From an uncultured Ilumatobacter sp. (GTDB taxonomy: Bacteria; Actinomycetota; Acidimicrobiia; Acidimicrobiales; Ilumatobacteraceae): a stretch of DNA of 13,017 nt. This document shows, piece by piece, positions 7,032-13,017 of the stretch. The translations under genes were made by a program, and so were the position numbers. Each line of letters begins with the position of its first letter. Position 1 is the stretch's first letter. Under the pieces are notes generated by a model. That model saw nothing but the letters and a program-made list of their open reading frames with translations. It was not told the origin of the DNA and did not search any database. The stretch is taken from positions 1 to 13,017 of the forward strand of contig CALICC010000075.1 of the NCBI GenBank assembly GCA_938049325.1. The letters are read 5' to 3'.

Positions 7032-7592
7032 ATGGCTTTGACGTTCCTGATCGGCGGGGCGCGCAGCGGCAAGAGTTCGCTTGCCGTCGATATCGGTCAC
7101 CGCCACGATGCCGCCGGAATCGACGTGACCTACATCGCGACCGCGCCGGTGATCGATGACGACATGGCGGATCGGATCGAACGACACCGCGAAGAACGTC
7201 CTGCCGCGTGGTCAACCATCGAAGAGCCCACCGACCTCATCGGCGCCCTCGATGCGGTGTCGTCCGGGCTCGCGATCATTGATTGCCTCACACTCTGGAC
7301 ATCGAACCTCATGTGGGCCGACCATGGCGACAACGCCATCCGTGAGCTGGCGACCAACACCGCGCACGCCGCCGCCTCCCGCACGGAGCCCACGGTCGCG
7401 ATCAGCAACGAGGTCGGGCTCGGCATCCATCCCGACACCGACCTGGGTCGCCGCTACCGCGACGTGCTGGGGTGGGTCAATCAGATCTGGGCCGAGGCCG
7501 CCGACACGTCGCTCCTGCTGGTTGCCGGGCGTGCCGTTTCGCTCGCCGATCCGTGGGGCCACCTCGATGTTCCCGTCGCTCGAACCGACTGA
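7032..7592 (+). CDS. cobU: Adenosylcobinamide kinase / adenosylcobinamide-phosphate guanylyltransferase CobU (CobP)
   Basis: Bifunctional cytoplasmic enzyme of 186 aa, the usual length. It phosphorylates adenosylcobinamide and transfers GMP to give adenosylcobinamide-GDP, the substrate of CobS. Seen: Walker A GGARSGKS (8-15) right at the N-terminus; YIATAPVIDDDMADRIERHR (34-53), in which His52 is the expected guanylylated residue; RPAAWSTIEEP (56-66); DCLTLWTSNLM (84-94); SNEVGLGIHPDTDLGRRYRD (125-144); and a C-terminal VAGRAVSLADP (164-174). The ATG at 7032 follows the cobO stop by 13 bp with no strong Shine-Dalgarno. The gene is convergent with the surface protein gene, with 18 bp between the two stop codons. 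Confidence 0.96.
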   Translation: MALTFLIGGARSGKSSLAVDIGHRHDAAGIDVTYIATAPVIDDDMADRIERHREERPAAWSTIEEPTDLIGALDAVSSGLAIIDCLTLWTSNLMWADHGDNAIRELATNTAHAAASRTEPTVAISNEVGLGIHPDTDLGRRYRDVLGWVNQIWAEAADTSLLLVAGRAVSLADPWGHLDVPVARTD

Positions 7593-7617
7593 TCGATCAC
7601 GGCAGCTTGGTCAGTCG
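7586..7617. terminator. Inverted repeat spanning both convergent stop codons; candidate bidirectional terminator
   Basis: CGACTGATC (7586-7594) can pair with GGTCAGTCG (7609-7617), a 9-bp stem with one wobble and a 14-nt loop. The TGA of cobU lies in the left arm and the TGA of the opposing gene in the right arm. No T-run follows on either strand, so it would have to act as a Rho-independent element of the U-less kind or as a 3'-end stabiliser. Confidence 0.4.
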
Positions 7618-8969
7618 TTGTCGATGATGACGCCGACCCCAAGTCCGAAGAACGATTGATCGACCACTGCGTCGTTCGACGTCACTCGCACGAGGATCCA
7701 CTCGCCCCAGAACAACGGGTCCTCTGCCTGGTTGTCTCCCAGAACCTGGATCTCTACGAAGCCCGTGGTCTGACCGGCGGGAATGATCACCTGTCCGCTC
7801 GCCGCCACGAAGTCCTCGCCGGGAATCGCGAGTCCTGCTCCGGATGGGGCCAAGGTTTCGAAGTCAACCGCCACGTCGACGTCTGCCGGAGCAGACAAGG
7901 TGAGCGGCACGCGGACGATGTCGGTCTGTCCGTTGTTTCGTTCGCTCACACCAGCACCGCCGGGTGTGAGCGTCGGCTGCGAACTGTTCTCGGTGAGCCA
8001 GCTGAAGAGATTGACGGCGTATTGCTCGTTACTGAAGCGGCCGATGTTGGTCCCCGCTCCGTTCGCGTTGAAGAACGTGTTGCGGTCGTAGTGGCCGGCG
8101 ATTCGCCCGGCACCGACGTCAGCCACCCATGCAGCCGCATCATCCTGGTCGGCTTGACGACTCGGACCTTGCCGATCGCCAGGATTCAGGCGCACGTTGC
8201 CCTCCGCTTGGGCGAGCACGGTGACGTCGACGGTGGCATTGCCCACGTCAAACGGCGACACGCCTTCGCCGTCGAAGGAGGACACGCCATCGAGTACCGG
8301 ATGGCCAGGCGTGATGAACTCGTCGGCATCGACGCCATACGTGCCCGTGTCTTGGTACACGGTCACTCCATAGCGGTCGAGGAACTGTTGGTCGGAATTC
8401 GGAGCGTCCTGCCAGCTCCCGCCGAAGTTCGCGTCGGAAATGAACAGCGCGGCGCCGCCGTCGCGAACATATGAGTCGACGGCGTCGACCTGCGCTGCGG
8501 TGTACACGGCGTTGTTGGAGCCGAACACGATCAGGTCGTATCGATCGAGGTCGAGCTCAACGAAGTCGACCGGGAGCCCGTTGGTCGGACCGCCCTGCTC
8601 AGCGCCCTCGGTCACCTGGTCGACGTCGAACCCGACGTCGCGCAGCACGCCAGCGAACGTGGCCCACCCGTGGTTTCCGCCATTGGTCGACGCATTGTTG
8701 ATGTCTGCGAGTTGCTCCGTGCGAGCAGCGTCGTTGTTTGCCTCGAGGAAGCCTCCGCTGCGGTCCGCTCCCCTCACGAACAACACCGAAGGGGCGTCTG
8801 CCGCATTCGCTGCTCCTGCGTTGCTGATGAAGGCCGAGGAGGAAACGCCCGCGATGGCAACAAGCGCGATCATTCCGCGACGAGCGCTGTGGGCGACGCG
8901 CCCAGGAGTCACGAGCGGGCCGGTGTTCTGAGGTTGCATGTCGCCATCATGAAGGACTGGCCCGAACAT
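7611..8969 (-). CDS. Secreted protein with ThuA/GATase-like fold and C-terminal Calx-beta domain
   Basis: Predicted exported protein of 452 aa, function unknown. An Arg-Arg pair (30-31) precedes a hydrophobic segment (about 33-50) and a likely signal-peptidase site near AANA-ADA (residues 53-59), so Sec or possibly Tat export. Residues 60-326 look like a ThuA/GATase1-type alpha/beta fold: SVLFVRG strand (61-67), LDRYDLIVFGSNNAVYTAAQ (141-160), YVRDGGAALFISD (167-179), PGHPVLDG (221-228), and the closing YAVNLFSWL (317-325), which is typical of ThuA-like and Ig-like surface proteins. No cysteine is present anywhere, so a GATase nucleophile is absent. Residues 346-452 form one Calx-beta domain (DFVAASGQVIIPAGQTTGFV, 386-405, then VGVIIDND at the C-terminus). 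No sorting signal or anchor is visible. The start is uncertain: the ATG at 8939, ten codons downstream, would leave the signal peptide intact, and neither has a clear ribosome site. Confidence 0.75.
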   Translation of the reverse strand: MFGPVLHDGDMQPQNTGPLVTPGRVAHSARRGMIALVAIAGVSSSAFISNAGAANAADAPSVLFVRGADRSGGFLEANNDAARTEQLADINNASTNGGNHGWATFAGVLRDVGFDVDQVTEGAEQGGPTNGLPVDFVELDLDRYDLIVFGSNNAVYTAAQVDAVDSYVRDGGAALFISDANFGGSWQDAPNSDQQFLDRYGVTVYQDTGTYGVDADEFITPGHPVLDGVSSFDGEGVSPFDVGNATVDVTVLAQAEGNVRLNPGDRQGPSRQADQDDAAAWVADVGAGRIAGHYDRNTFFNANGAGTNIGRFSNEQYAVNLFSWLTENSSQPTLTPGGAGVSERNNGQTDIVRVPLTLSAPADVDVAVDFETLAPSGAGLAIPGEDFVAASGQVIIPAGQTTGFVEIQVLGDNQAEDPLFWGEWILVRVTSNDAVVDQSFFGLGVGVIIDND

Positions 8970-9310
8970 TGCAATAGCGTTACGAACTGGTCACCACGGG
9001 GCAAGGGTCTCAACGGCACCGGTTCGAGCCACACGATCGGAACGCGACGACTCGCCACGCCAGCGCGTCCTTCCACACACTTCTTGAGCTGGCTTTTCGA
9101 GAGCAAGCCGACACTCATCTACAGGCGTTTCTGGTCCGCCATGGCGCTCCCGAATTGGATGTCACCAAATATGACGAATATGTTGCGAATCACGGTGAGC
9201 GGGCGAAGCGAACCGAGAGGAAGCCGGGTACCGATCTCGCGGCCGTCGCTCCAGCGATCGGTGTGAGGAGTTGCGCGATCGGCTCGAGCAGCGGCCAGAC
9301 TCGACCTCGC
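8970..9310. other. Divergent intergenic region between the surface protein gene and cobT
   Basis: This is the longest non-coding stretch of the window (341 bp). I see no tRNA, no cobalamin-riboswitch core on either strand (CGCAAC followed by GTGA and a B12 box are absent) and no insertion-element end. It holds one conspicuously AT-rich island (about 9151-9190) in otherwise GC-rich DNA, which contains the candidate cobT promoter. The roughly 120 bases from there to the cobT ATG could fold: GAGCG (9198-9202) with CGCTC (9247-9251), and CGAGA (9213-9217) with TCTCG (9235-9239). Whether this leader is regulatory cannot be told from one sequence. Confidence 0.5.
9155..9184 (+). promoter_or_regulatory. 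Candidate promoter of cobT-cobS
   Basis: TTGGAT (9155-9160) and TATGTT (9179-9184) are separated by 18 bp and lie in the AT-rich island upstream of cobT. The -10 keeps the T-A-...-T positions and the -35 keeps TTG. A start near 9191 would give a leader of about 120 nt. Confidence 0.3.
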
Positions 9311-10315
9311 ATGAGCTTGCTCCGCGACCGACTCACCGACCTTCCGCCGCCTGACACAGCCGCCCGAGATACCGTTGCGCGTCGAGCTGCATCGACGCTG
9401 CGACCGGCAGGCGCACTCGCATGGCTCGATGACGTCGCCGTGTGGAAAGCCGGCTGGCAACACTCAGCTCAGCCGTCGGTCGAACGACCCGCCGCCCTCG
9501 TGTTCGCAGCCGACCATGGAGTCGCTGCGGCCGGCGTGAGCAGCTACCCGAGCGAGGTGACGGCGTCGATGCTCGAGGCAACCATCGCGGGAAAGGCGAC
9601 GATCAACGCGTTTGCACGCAGCGCCGGCGCCACGGTCACCGCCGTCGATGTCGGGGTCGGTCGCCCCACCAACGACATGCGCACCGAAGCAGCGCTGTCA
9701 CCAGAACGCTTCGACGAGATCACGCAGACAGCGTTCGACGCGGTCGAGGCTCTCGACACCGACCTCCTCGTGCTCGGCGAACTGGGCATCGGCAACACCA
9801 CCGCAGCCGCGGCCATTGCCGCAGCATTCGCCGGTGGCGAGGCAACCGTGTGGGTGGGGCGCGGAACCGGAGTCGACGACGACGGGCTCGAACGAAAGCG
9901 GCAGGCCGTTCAGGAGTCGGTCCGGCGAATCGCCGGTGTGGTCGACCCGCTCGAAATCCTACGCGAGGTCGGCGGCGCCGAACTCGTCGGCATGGCGGCG
10001 GCCGCCGTGGCGGCTCGTCACCGATCGATCCCGATCGTGCTCGACGGATACATCTGCACCGCGTCGATGCTCCCGCTCCATCGAGCGCAACCCACCGCGC
10101 TCGATCACTGCATCGTCGGTCACTGCTCTGCCGAACCCGGGCACCGACTCCTCCTCGACACACTTGCCAAGAAGCCACTGCTCGACCTCGACATGCGCCT
10201 CGGCGAAGGGTCCGGAGCGATGGCAGCGATCCCACTCGTGAAGATGGCGTGTGCCGGCGTGACCGAGGTTCCGACGTTCGACGAGTGGTTCGGCCCGGCG
10301 AGTGCCGACGACTGA
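9311..10315 (+). CDS. cobT: Nicotinate-nucleotide:dimethylbenzimidazole phosphoribosyltransferase CobT
   Basis: Cytoplasmic enzyme of 334 aa, normal for the family (about 340-360). It transfers phosphoribose from nicotinate mononucleotide to 5,6-dimethylbenzimidazole (or another lower base), making alpha-ribazole phosphate for CobS. Seen: VFAADHGVAAAGVSSYP (64-80), IAGKATINAFARSAGA (92-107), LGELGIGNTTAAAAI (155-169), GRGTGVDDDGLERK (183-196) and the active-site block LDLDMRLGEGSGAMAAIPLV (291-310). In that block Glu299 corresponds to the catalytic base. The frame is open 52 codons further upstream, but that part resembles nothing in CobT. The ATG at 9311 starts a normal N-terminus (LRDRLTDLPPPD), although no clear Shine-Dalgarno precedes it. 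It overlaps cobS by 14 bp. Confidence 0.96.
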   Translation: MSLLRDRLTDLPPPDTAARDTVARRAASTLRPAGALAWLDDVAVWKAGWQHSAQPSVERPAALVFAADHGVAAAGVSSYPSEVTASMLEATIAGKATINAFARSAGATVTAVDVGVGRPTNDMRTEAALSPERFDEITQTAFDAVEALDTDLLVLGELGIGNTTAAAAIAAAFAGGEATVWVGRGTGVDDDGLERKRQAVQESVRRIAGVVDPLEILREVGGAELVGMAAAAVAARHRSIPIVLDGYICTASMLPLHRAQPTALDHCIVGHCSAEPGHRLLLDTLAKKPLLDLDMRLGEGSGAMAAIPLVKMACAGVTEVPTFDEWFGPASADD

Positions 10316-11105
10316 ACCATCGCACCGACCGACGTCGGACCCGAGCCGCGGGCTGCCGGCCATCGGGCTGTTCGGTGCGGCACAGTTTCTGACCCGCATC
10401 CCGATCAGGTTGCGCTCAGCACCTGACCTACAGGCCAGCGTGCCGTGGTTCCCGATCGTCGGCGCGGCGATCGGCGCCGCGGTCGGCGGTGTCGCCGCTG
10501 CGCTCATGGAGATCGTCCCGGCCTCGGTTGCGGCGGCGGTCGCCGTTGTCGTCGGCATCGTGCTGACCGGCGCATTTCACGAAGACGGTCTCGCCGACAC
10601 CACCGACGCTCTCGGCGGGTGGAGCCCCGAGCAGCGCCGCGAGATCCTCAAAGACTCTCGCCACGGCAGCTACGGCGTCGTCGCGATGGTGTCGACCGTG
10701 CTCATCCGCGTCATGTGCATCGCGTCGCTCGGCCCGGCGGTGGCGGTTGCCGGTTCGGTCGCTGCTCACACGCTGGGGCGCGGCGCAGCGGTCGGGGTCA
10801 TGGGACTCGCCCAACCGGTACCGACCGCCGGACTCGGCGCGGACTACGCGCGCTCGCTGTCGGGGCGCCGAACGCTGCTCGGGGTCACCGCCGCACTACT
10901 GCTCGCGACGCTCGCTGTCGGCTGGTGGGTGCTTCCGCTCGGCGCTGCAGCCGCGGTCGGTGCGCTCGTCGTCGCGGTGATTGCTCGACGGGCGTTCGGT
11001 GGCGTGAGTGGCGACATCCTCGGTGCCGTCGAACAGGTCGGCGAGTGCCTGGTGCTGATCGTCGTGTCAGGACTGGCGCTTCGTCACCCGCTCTGGTGGG
11101 CCTGA
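10302..11105 (+). CDS. cobS: Adenosylcobinamide-GDP ribazoletransferase CobS (cobalamin synthase)
   Basis: Membrane enzyme of 267 aa that joins adenosylcobinamide-GDP to alpha-ribazole (phosphate), the last assembly step, giving adenosylcobalamin (phosphate). Signatures: FLTRIPI (29-35), the metal-binding FHEDGLADTTDALGG (92-106), EILKDSRHGSYGV (114-126) and GGVSGDILGAVEQVGE (233-248). Hydrophobic segments near 50-90, 127-155 and 191-230 account for the membrane spans. The only sensible start is the GTG at 10302, which lies inside cobT and overlaps it by 14 bp in another frame, so translation is probably coupled. The N-terminal 15 residues are polar and outside the family core. The alpha-ribazole-phosphate phosphatase that normally completes this arm is not in the window. 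Confidence 0.95.
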   Translation: MPTTEPSHRPTSDPSRGLPAIGLFGAAQFLTRIPIRLRSAPDLQASVPWFPIVGAAIGAAVGGVAAALMEIVPASVAAAVAVVVGIVLTGAFHEDGLADTTDALGGWSPEQRREILKDSRHGSYGVVAMVSTVLIRVMCIASLGPAVAVAGSVAAHTLGRGAAVGVMGLAQPVPTAGLGADYARSLSGRRTLLGVTAALLLATLAVGWWVLPLGAAAAVGALVVAVIARRAFGGVSGDILGAVEQVGECLVLIVVSGLALRHPLWWA

Positions 11106-11126
11106 CCGCGCCGACCACCGCCAGAG
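11091..11126 (+). terminator. Candidate hairpin at the end of cobS
   Basis: CTCTGGTGG (11091-11099) pairs with CCGCCAGAG (11118-11126), a 9-bp stem with one wobble. The 18-nt loop contains the cobS stop codon. No T-run follows. It lies just before the candidate promoter of the next gene, so it could mark the end of the cobT-cobS transcript. Confidence 0.35.
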
Positions 11127-11142
11127 TCGCCTGCGTCATCAG

Positions 11143-11148
11143 TAGCCT
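11143..11148 (+). promoter_or_regulatory. Candidate -10 box of the DUF368 gene
   Basis: TAGCCT, the same hexamer as in front of cobO, ends 8 bases before the GTG start at 11157. No Shine-Dalgarno is present, which suggests a leaderless transcript beginning at or near the start codon. No convincing -35 box is seen. Confidence 0.3.
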
Positions 11149-11156
11149 CGGACGCT

Positions 11157-12116
11157 GTGTCTGACGCCACCCCTTCCTCCACGTCGTCGCCAAAGGCTCC
11201 GGCGCCGCTCGGCCACGCTCTGCAGCTCGCTCGCGGGTTCGCAATGGGTGCGGCCGACATCGTGCCCGGCGTTTCGGGTGGCACCGTGGCACTTGTCCTC
11301 GGGATCTATGACCGACTGATCCGCAACATCCGCACCGGCGCGCGCGGTCTCAAGCAACTACTCACCGCCGACATTGCCGGGTTCAAGCAGACGCTGCGCG
11401 ACATCGAATGGGTCTGGCTGCTGACCTTGCTCGCGGGCATCCTCATCGCTGTCGCAGCGCTGTCGTCGATCCTCGAGAAGCTCCTTGAAGACGAGCCGGT
11501 CGCAATGGCTGGGCTGTTCTTCGGCCTGGTCGTCGGCACGATCTGGATCGCGTGGAACCTTCTCGAACGCATCGACGCGGTCGCCGTCGCGATCATGGTC
11601 GGCGTCGGCGTCGTACTGTTCTTCGTGCTCGGCCTGCGTGCCGACACCGAGGTGGCCGAGGGCACCGAAGAAGTCGTCACTCAGCCGTTCTGGATCTTCT
11701 TCCTGGCCGGAGCGCTGGCCATCTGCGCCATGATTCTTCCCGGCATCTCCGGATCATTCATCCTCGTGATGATCGGGATGTACACCGAGGTACTCGGCGC
11801 GGTGAACGATCGCGACATCGTGTCGGTCGGGGCAACAGCGCTCGGCTGCATCGTCGGCCTCGCGATCTTCTCCACACTGCTCAACTGGCTGCTCGAGCAC
11901 TACCGCAACTGGGTGGTCGCCGCGATGATCGGGCTGATGCTCGGCTCGATGCGAGTGCTCTGGCCGTGGCCGAAGGGCACGTTCACCACCCGTCTCGAGG
12001 CGCCATCGGGCGATGTGGTGCTTCCAATCGTGCTCGCGCTGGTCGGAGCCGGTGTCGTTGTCGCGGTCGAACGCCTGAGCAACCGCGTCGGTGAAATGCC
12101 AGAATCTCTGGGGTGA
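11157..12116 (+). CDS. DUF368 membrane protein, PopT-type polyprenyl-phosphate translocase
   Basis: Polytopic membrane protein of 319 aa. The DUF368 family has been linked to flipping undecaprenyl phosphate back across the cytoplasmic membrane for reuse in wall synthesis (PopT); that role is family knowledge, not visible here. The family's paired internal repeat is clear: GAADIVPGVSGGTVALVLGI (31-50) and CAMILPGISGSFILVMIGMY (190-209), each beginning a half. Roughly eight or nine hydrophobic stretches follow the two-fold arrangement, with a short acidic loop (162-173). GTG at 11157 is the first possible start, directly behind a TAGCCT box. The gene is separated from cobS by 51 bp and has no known role in B12 metabolism. 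It is coupled to the next gene by a GTGA overlap. Confidence 0.9.
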   Translation: MSDATPSSTSSPKAPAPLGHALQLARGFAMGAADIVPGVSGGTVALVLGIYDRLIRNIRTGARGLKQLLTADIAGFKQTLRDIEWVWLLTLLAGILIAVAALSSILEKLLEDEPVAMAGLFFGLVVGTIWIAWNLLERIDAVAVAIMVGVGVVLFFVLGLRADTEVAEGTEEVVTQPFWIFFLAGALAICAMILPGISGSFILVMIGMYTEVLGAVNDRDIVSVGATALGCIVGLAIFSTLLNWLLEHYRNWVVAAMIGLMLGSMRVLWPWPKGTFTTRLEAPSGDVVLPIVLALVGAGVVVAVERLSNRVGEMPESLG

Positions 12117-13017
12117 CAACCACCGACCTCGCCGACATCGGTTGGAACGCTGAGGTTCCGCCGAACGGATTCGTCAATCGCCCCGCGCAAACAGCGGCGA
12201 GCAACGACAACCCGGCCGGCCTCGCCACACCCGACCTCTACGCCGAGGTCGAGACCACCCCGGAACACCGCAACCTCGCGGCCGGCGACCCGTCATGCAC
12301 CGGGTGGGAGCGCCGCCGCGATCACCCGGGCGTCGTCGAGCTGCGCAAGCGACTGGAAGCCAACAACGGGATCCCCGACCTGGAAACCTGCACGCCCGAC
12401 CAGATCGCACGCGCGACCGAGCTCTTCCATCGAGACGGATTCGTCGTCGTCACCGATGCACTCGACCCGGTCCACCTCGCGGACCTTCGAGCTGCGACCG
12501 AACGCGTCATCCGCCAGATCCTCGACGCGGACCCTGACGCCTCCGCAGGCGGCGGCGCGGGCGGCTTGCCGCATCGGTACTCGTTCGGCGCATCGTCGGC
12601 GTCACGCCACCGGCTGCACGAGCCGGAGTGGGTGAACGTGATCGACCTGCCGACGACGACCCCGATCCTCGCATCGATCTTCGGCTCCGACGAGTACGTC
12701 GTCGGCGGAGGTGGCGGTGACCTCGCGCTGCCCGGCGCCATCGAGTACCAGGGCCTCCACAGCGACAACGTGTGGGTCGAGCCGCACGACCCTGTCGGCG
12801 GGCTCTCGATTCGCCAGATGCCGGTTCCGGTGGTCACCATCAACTTTCCGATGGTCGACCTGAACTGGGAGAACGGCCCCATCCGGCAGATCCCCGGCTC
12901 CCAGCGGTCGCTCGATCCGATTCCGACGCTGCTCGACGAGCCCGACTGGATGAAGTGGTCGACGCTGTGTCCCGTCCCGGCAGGCGCCGCCGTGATTCGT
13001 GACAACCGTTGCTGGCA
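12113..13017 (+). CDS. Phytanoyl-CoA dioxygenase (PhyH)-like protein, 3' end beyond the window
   Basis: Partial gene; 301 codons are read in frame from a GTG at 12113 to the window edge with no stop. It resembles Fe(II)/2-oxoglutarate-dependent PhyH-family oxygenases. The typical FHRDGFVVVTDALDPVHLADL (105-125 region) opens the fold; the iron-binding HxD motif is His216-Ser-Asp218 in LHSDNVW; NGPIRQIPGSQR (254-265) matches the NGPLxxxPGSH block; and PAGAAVIRDNRCW (289-301) leads to the distal iron ligand. The last two bases, CA, are compatible with that His. About 100 residues precede the fold, more than in small PhyH proteins. The GTG overlaps the DUF368 stop as GTGA, which fixes the start and predicts coupled translation. 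The substrate is unknown; PhyH-family members act on lipids, small metabolites and natural products. Confidence 0.85.
   Translation, partial: MTTTDLADIGWNAEVPPNGFVNRPAQTAASNDNPAGLATPDLYAEVETTPEHRNLAAGDPSCTGWERRRDHPGVVELRKRLEANNGIPDLETCTPDQIARATELFHRDGFVVVTDALDPVHLADLRAATERVIRQILDADPDASAGGGAGGLPHRYSFGASSASRHRLHEPEWVNVIDLPTTTPILASIFGSDEYVVGGGGGDLALPGAIEYQGLHSDNVWVEPHDPVGGLSIRQMPVPVVTINFPMVDLNWENGPIRQIPGSQRSLDPIPTLLDEPDWMKWSTLCPVPAGAAVIRDNRCW

Noticed and set aside
9010..9040. GGTTCGAGCC resembling a tRNA T-loop
   Set aside because: The flanking bases do not form a 5-bp T-stem, and no acceptor, D or anticodon arm could be built around it.
8909..9118. Small minus-strand frame of 69 codons upstream of and overlapping the surface protein gene
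   Set aside because: No Shine-Dalgarno, no recognisable domain, and it overlaps the first codons of a clear secreted protein in another frame. It could be a leader peptide, but nothing supports that.
9155..9310. N-terminal extension of cobT by 52 codons
   Set aside because: The extra residues match no part of CobT and contain the AT-rich probable promoter. The ATG at 9311 gives a normal-length protein.
8970..9310. A second cobalamin riboswitch before cobT or before the surface gene
   Set aside because: Both strands were read for the CGGTG/CCG helix, CCGCAAC...GTGA core and B12 box; none occurs together, unlike at 6239-6341.
1..13017. CRISPR array, transposase, prophage or toxin-antitoxin genes
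   Set aside because: No regularly spaced repeats, no terminal inverted repeats with a transposase frame and no matching small gene pairs were seen. Composition looks uniform apart from the short AT-rich island at about 9151-9190.

Overview
The window is a GC-rich, densely packed bacterial segment, and most of it is a cobalamin (vitamin B12) locus. Codon use dominated by G/C third positions, GTG starts, 4-bp ATGA/GTGA gene junctions, apparently leaderless starts and an acidic TTEAMEEE-type lipoprotein spacer suggest a high-GC actinobacterium. My best guess is class Acidimicrobiia (Ilumatobacter-like), but this is inferred from style and not from a search.

Left half, minus strand (6126 down to 6): one six-gene operon in transcription order btuF-btuC-btuD-cobC-cobD-cobQ. 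It encodes a B12 lipoprotein receptor, its permease and its ATPase, then L-threonine-phosphate decarboxylase, the adenosylcobinamide-phosphate synthase CobD/CbiB, and cobyric acid synthase. All five junctions overlap by 1 or 4 bases, so I infer translational coupling throughout. The operon is preceded by a compact cobalamin riboswitch (about 6239-6341, minus strand) and by a small hairpin that occludes the btuF Shine-Dalgarno (6131-6151).

Centre, plus strand (6383-7592): cobO (corrinoid adenosyltransferase) and cobU/cobP (adenosylcobinamide kinase/guanylyltransferase), transcribed divergently from the btuF operon. The two candidate promoters are interleaved in about 35 bp, and cobO looks leaderless.

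Insert, minus strand (8969 down to 7611): a secreted protein with a cysteine-free ThuA/GATase-like fold and a C-terminal Calx-beta domain. It ends tail-to-tail with cobU, and the two stop codons lie in opposite arms of an inverted repeat. This is the least explained gene of the B12 block.

Right part, plus strand (9311-11105): cobT and cobS, overlapping by 14 bp, which activate the lower ligand and join it to the corrin. A candidate hairpin spans the cobS stop. Next come a DUF368 membrane protein (PopT-type polyprenyl-phosphate translocase family) and, coupled to it by a GTGA overlap, a phytanoyl-CoA-dioxygenase-like gene that runs off the right edge.

Together the genes cover B12/cobinamide uptake, adenosylation, amidation, aminopropanol-phosphate attachment, GDP activation and nucleotide loop assembly. 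No corrin-ring synthesis genes are in view. I did not find a convincing wholly new system. The observations most worth following are the riboswitch/SD-sequestor arrangement, the interleaved divergent promoters, the surface protein inside the B12 locus, and the popT-PhyH gene pair.
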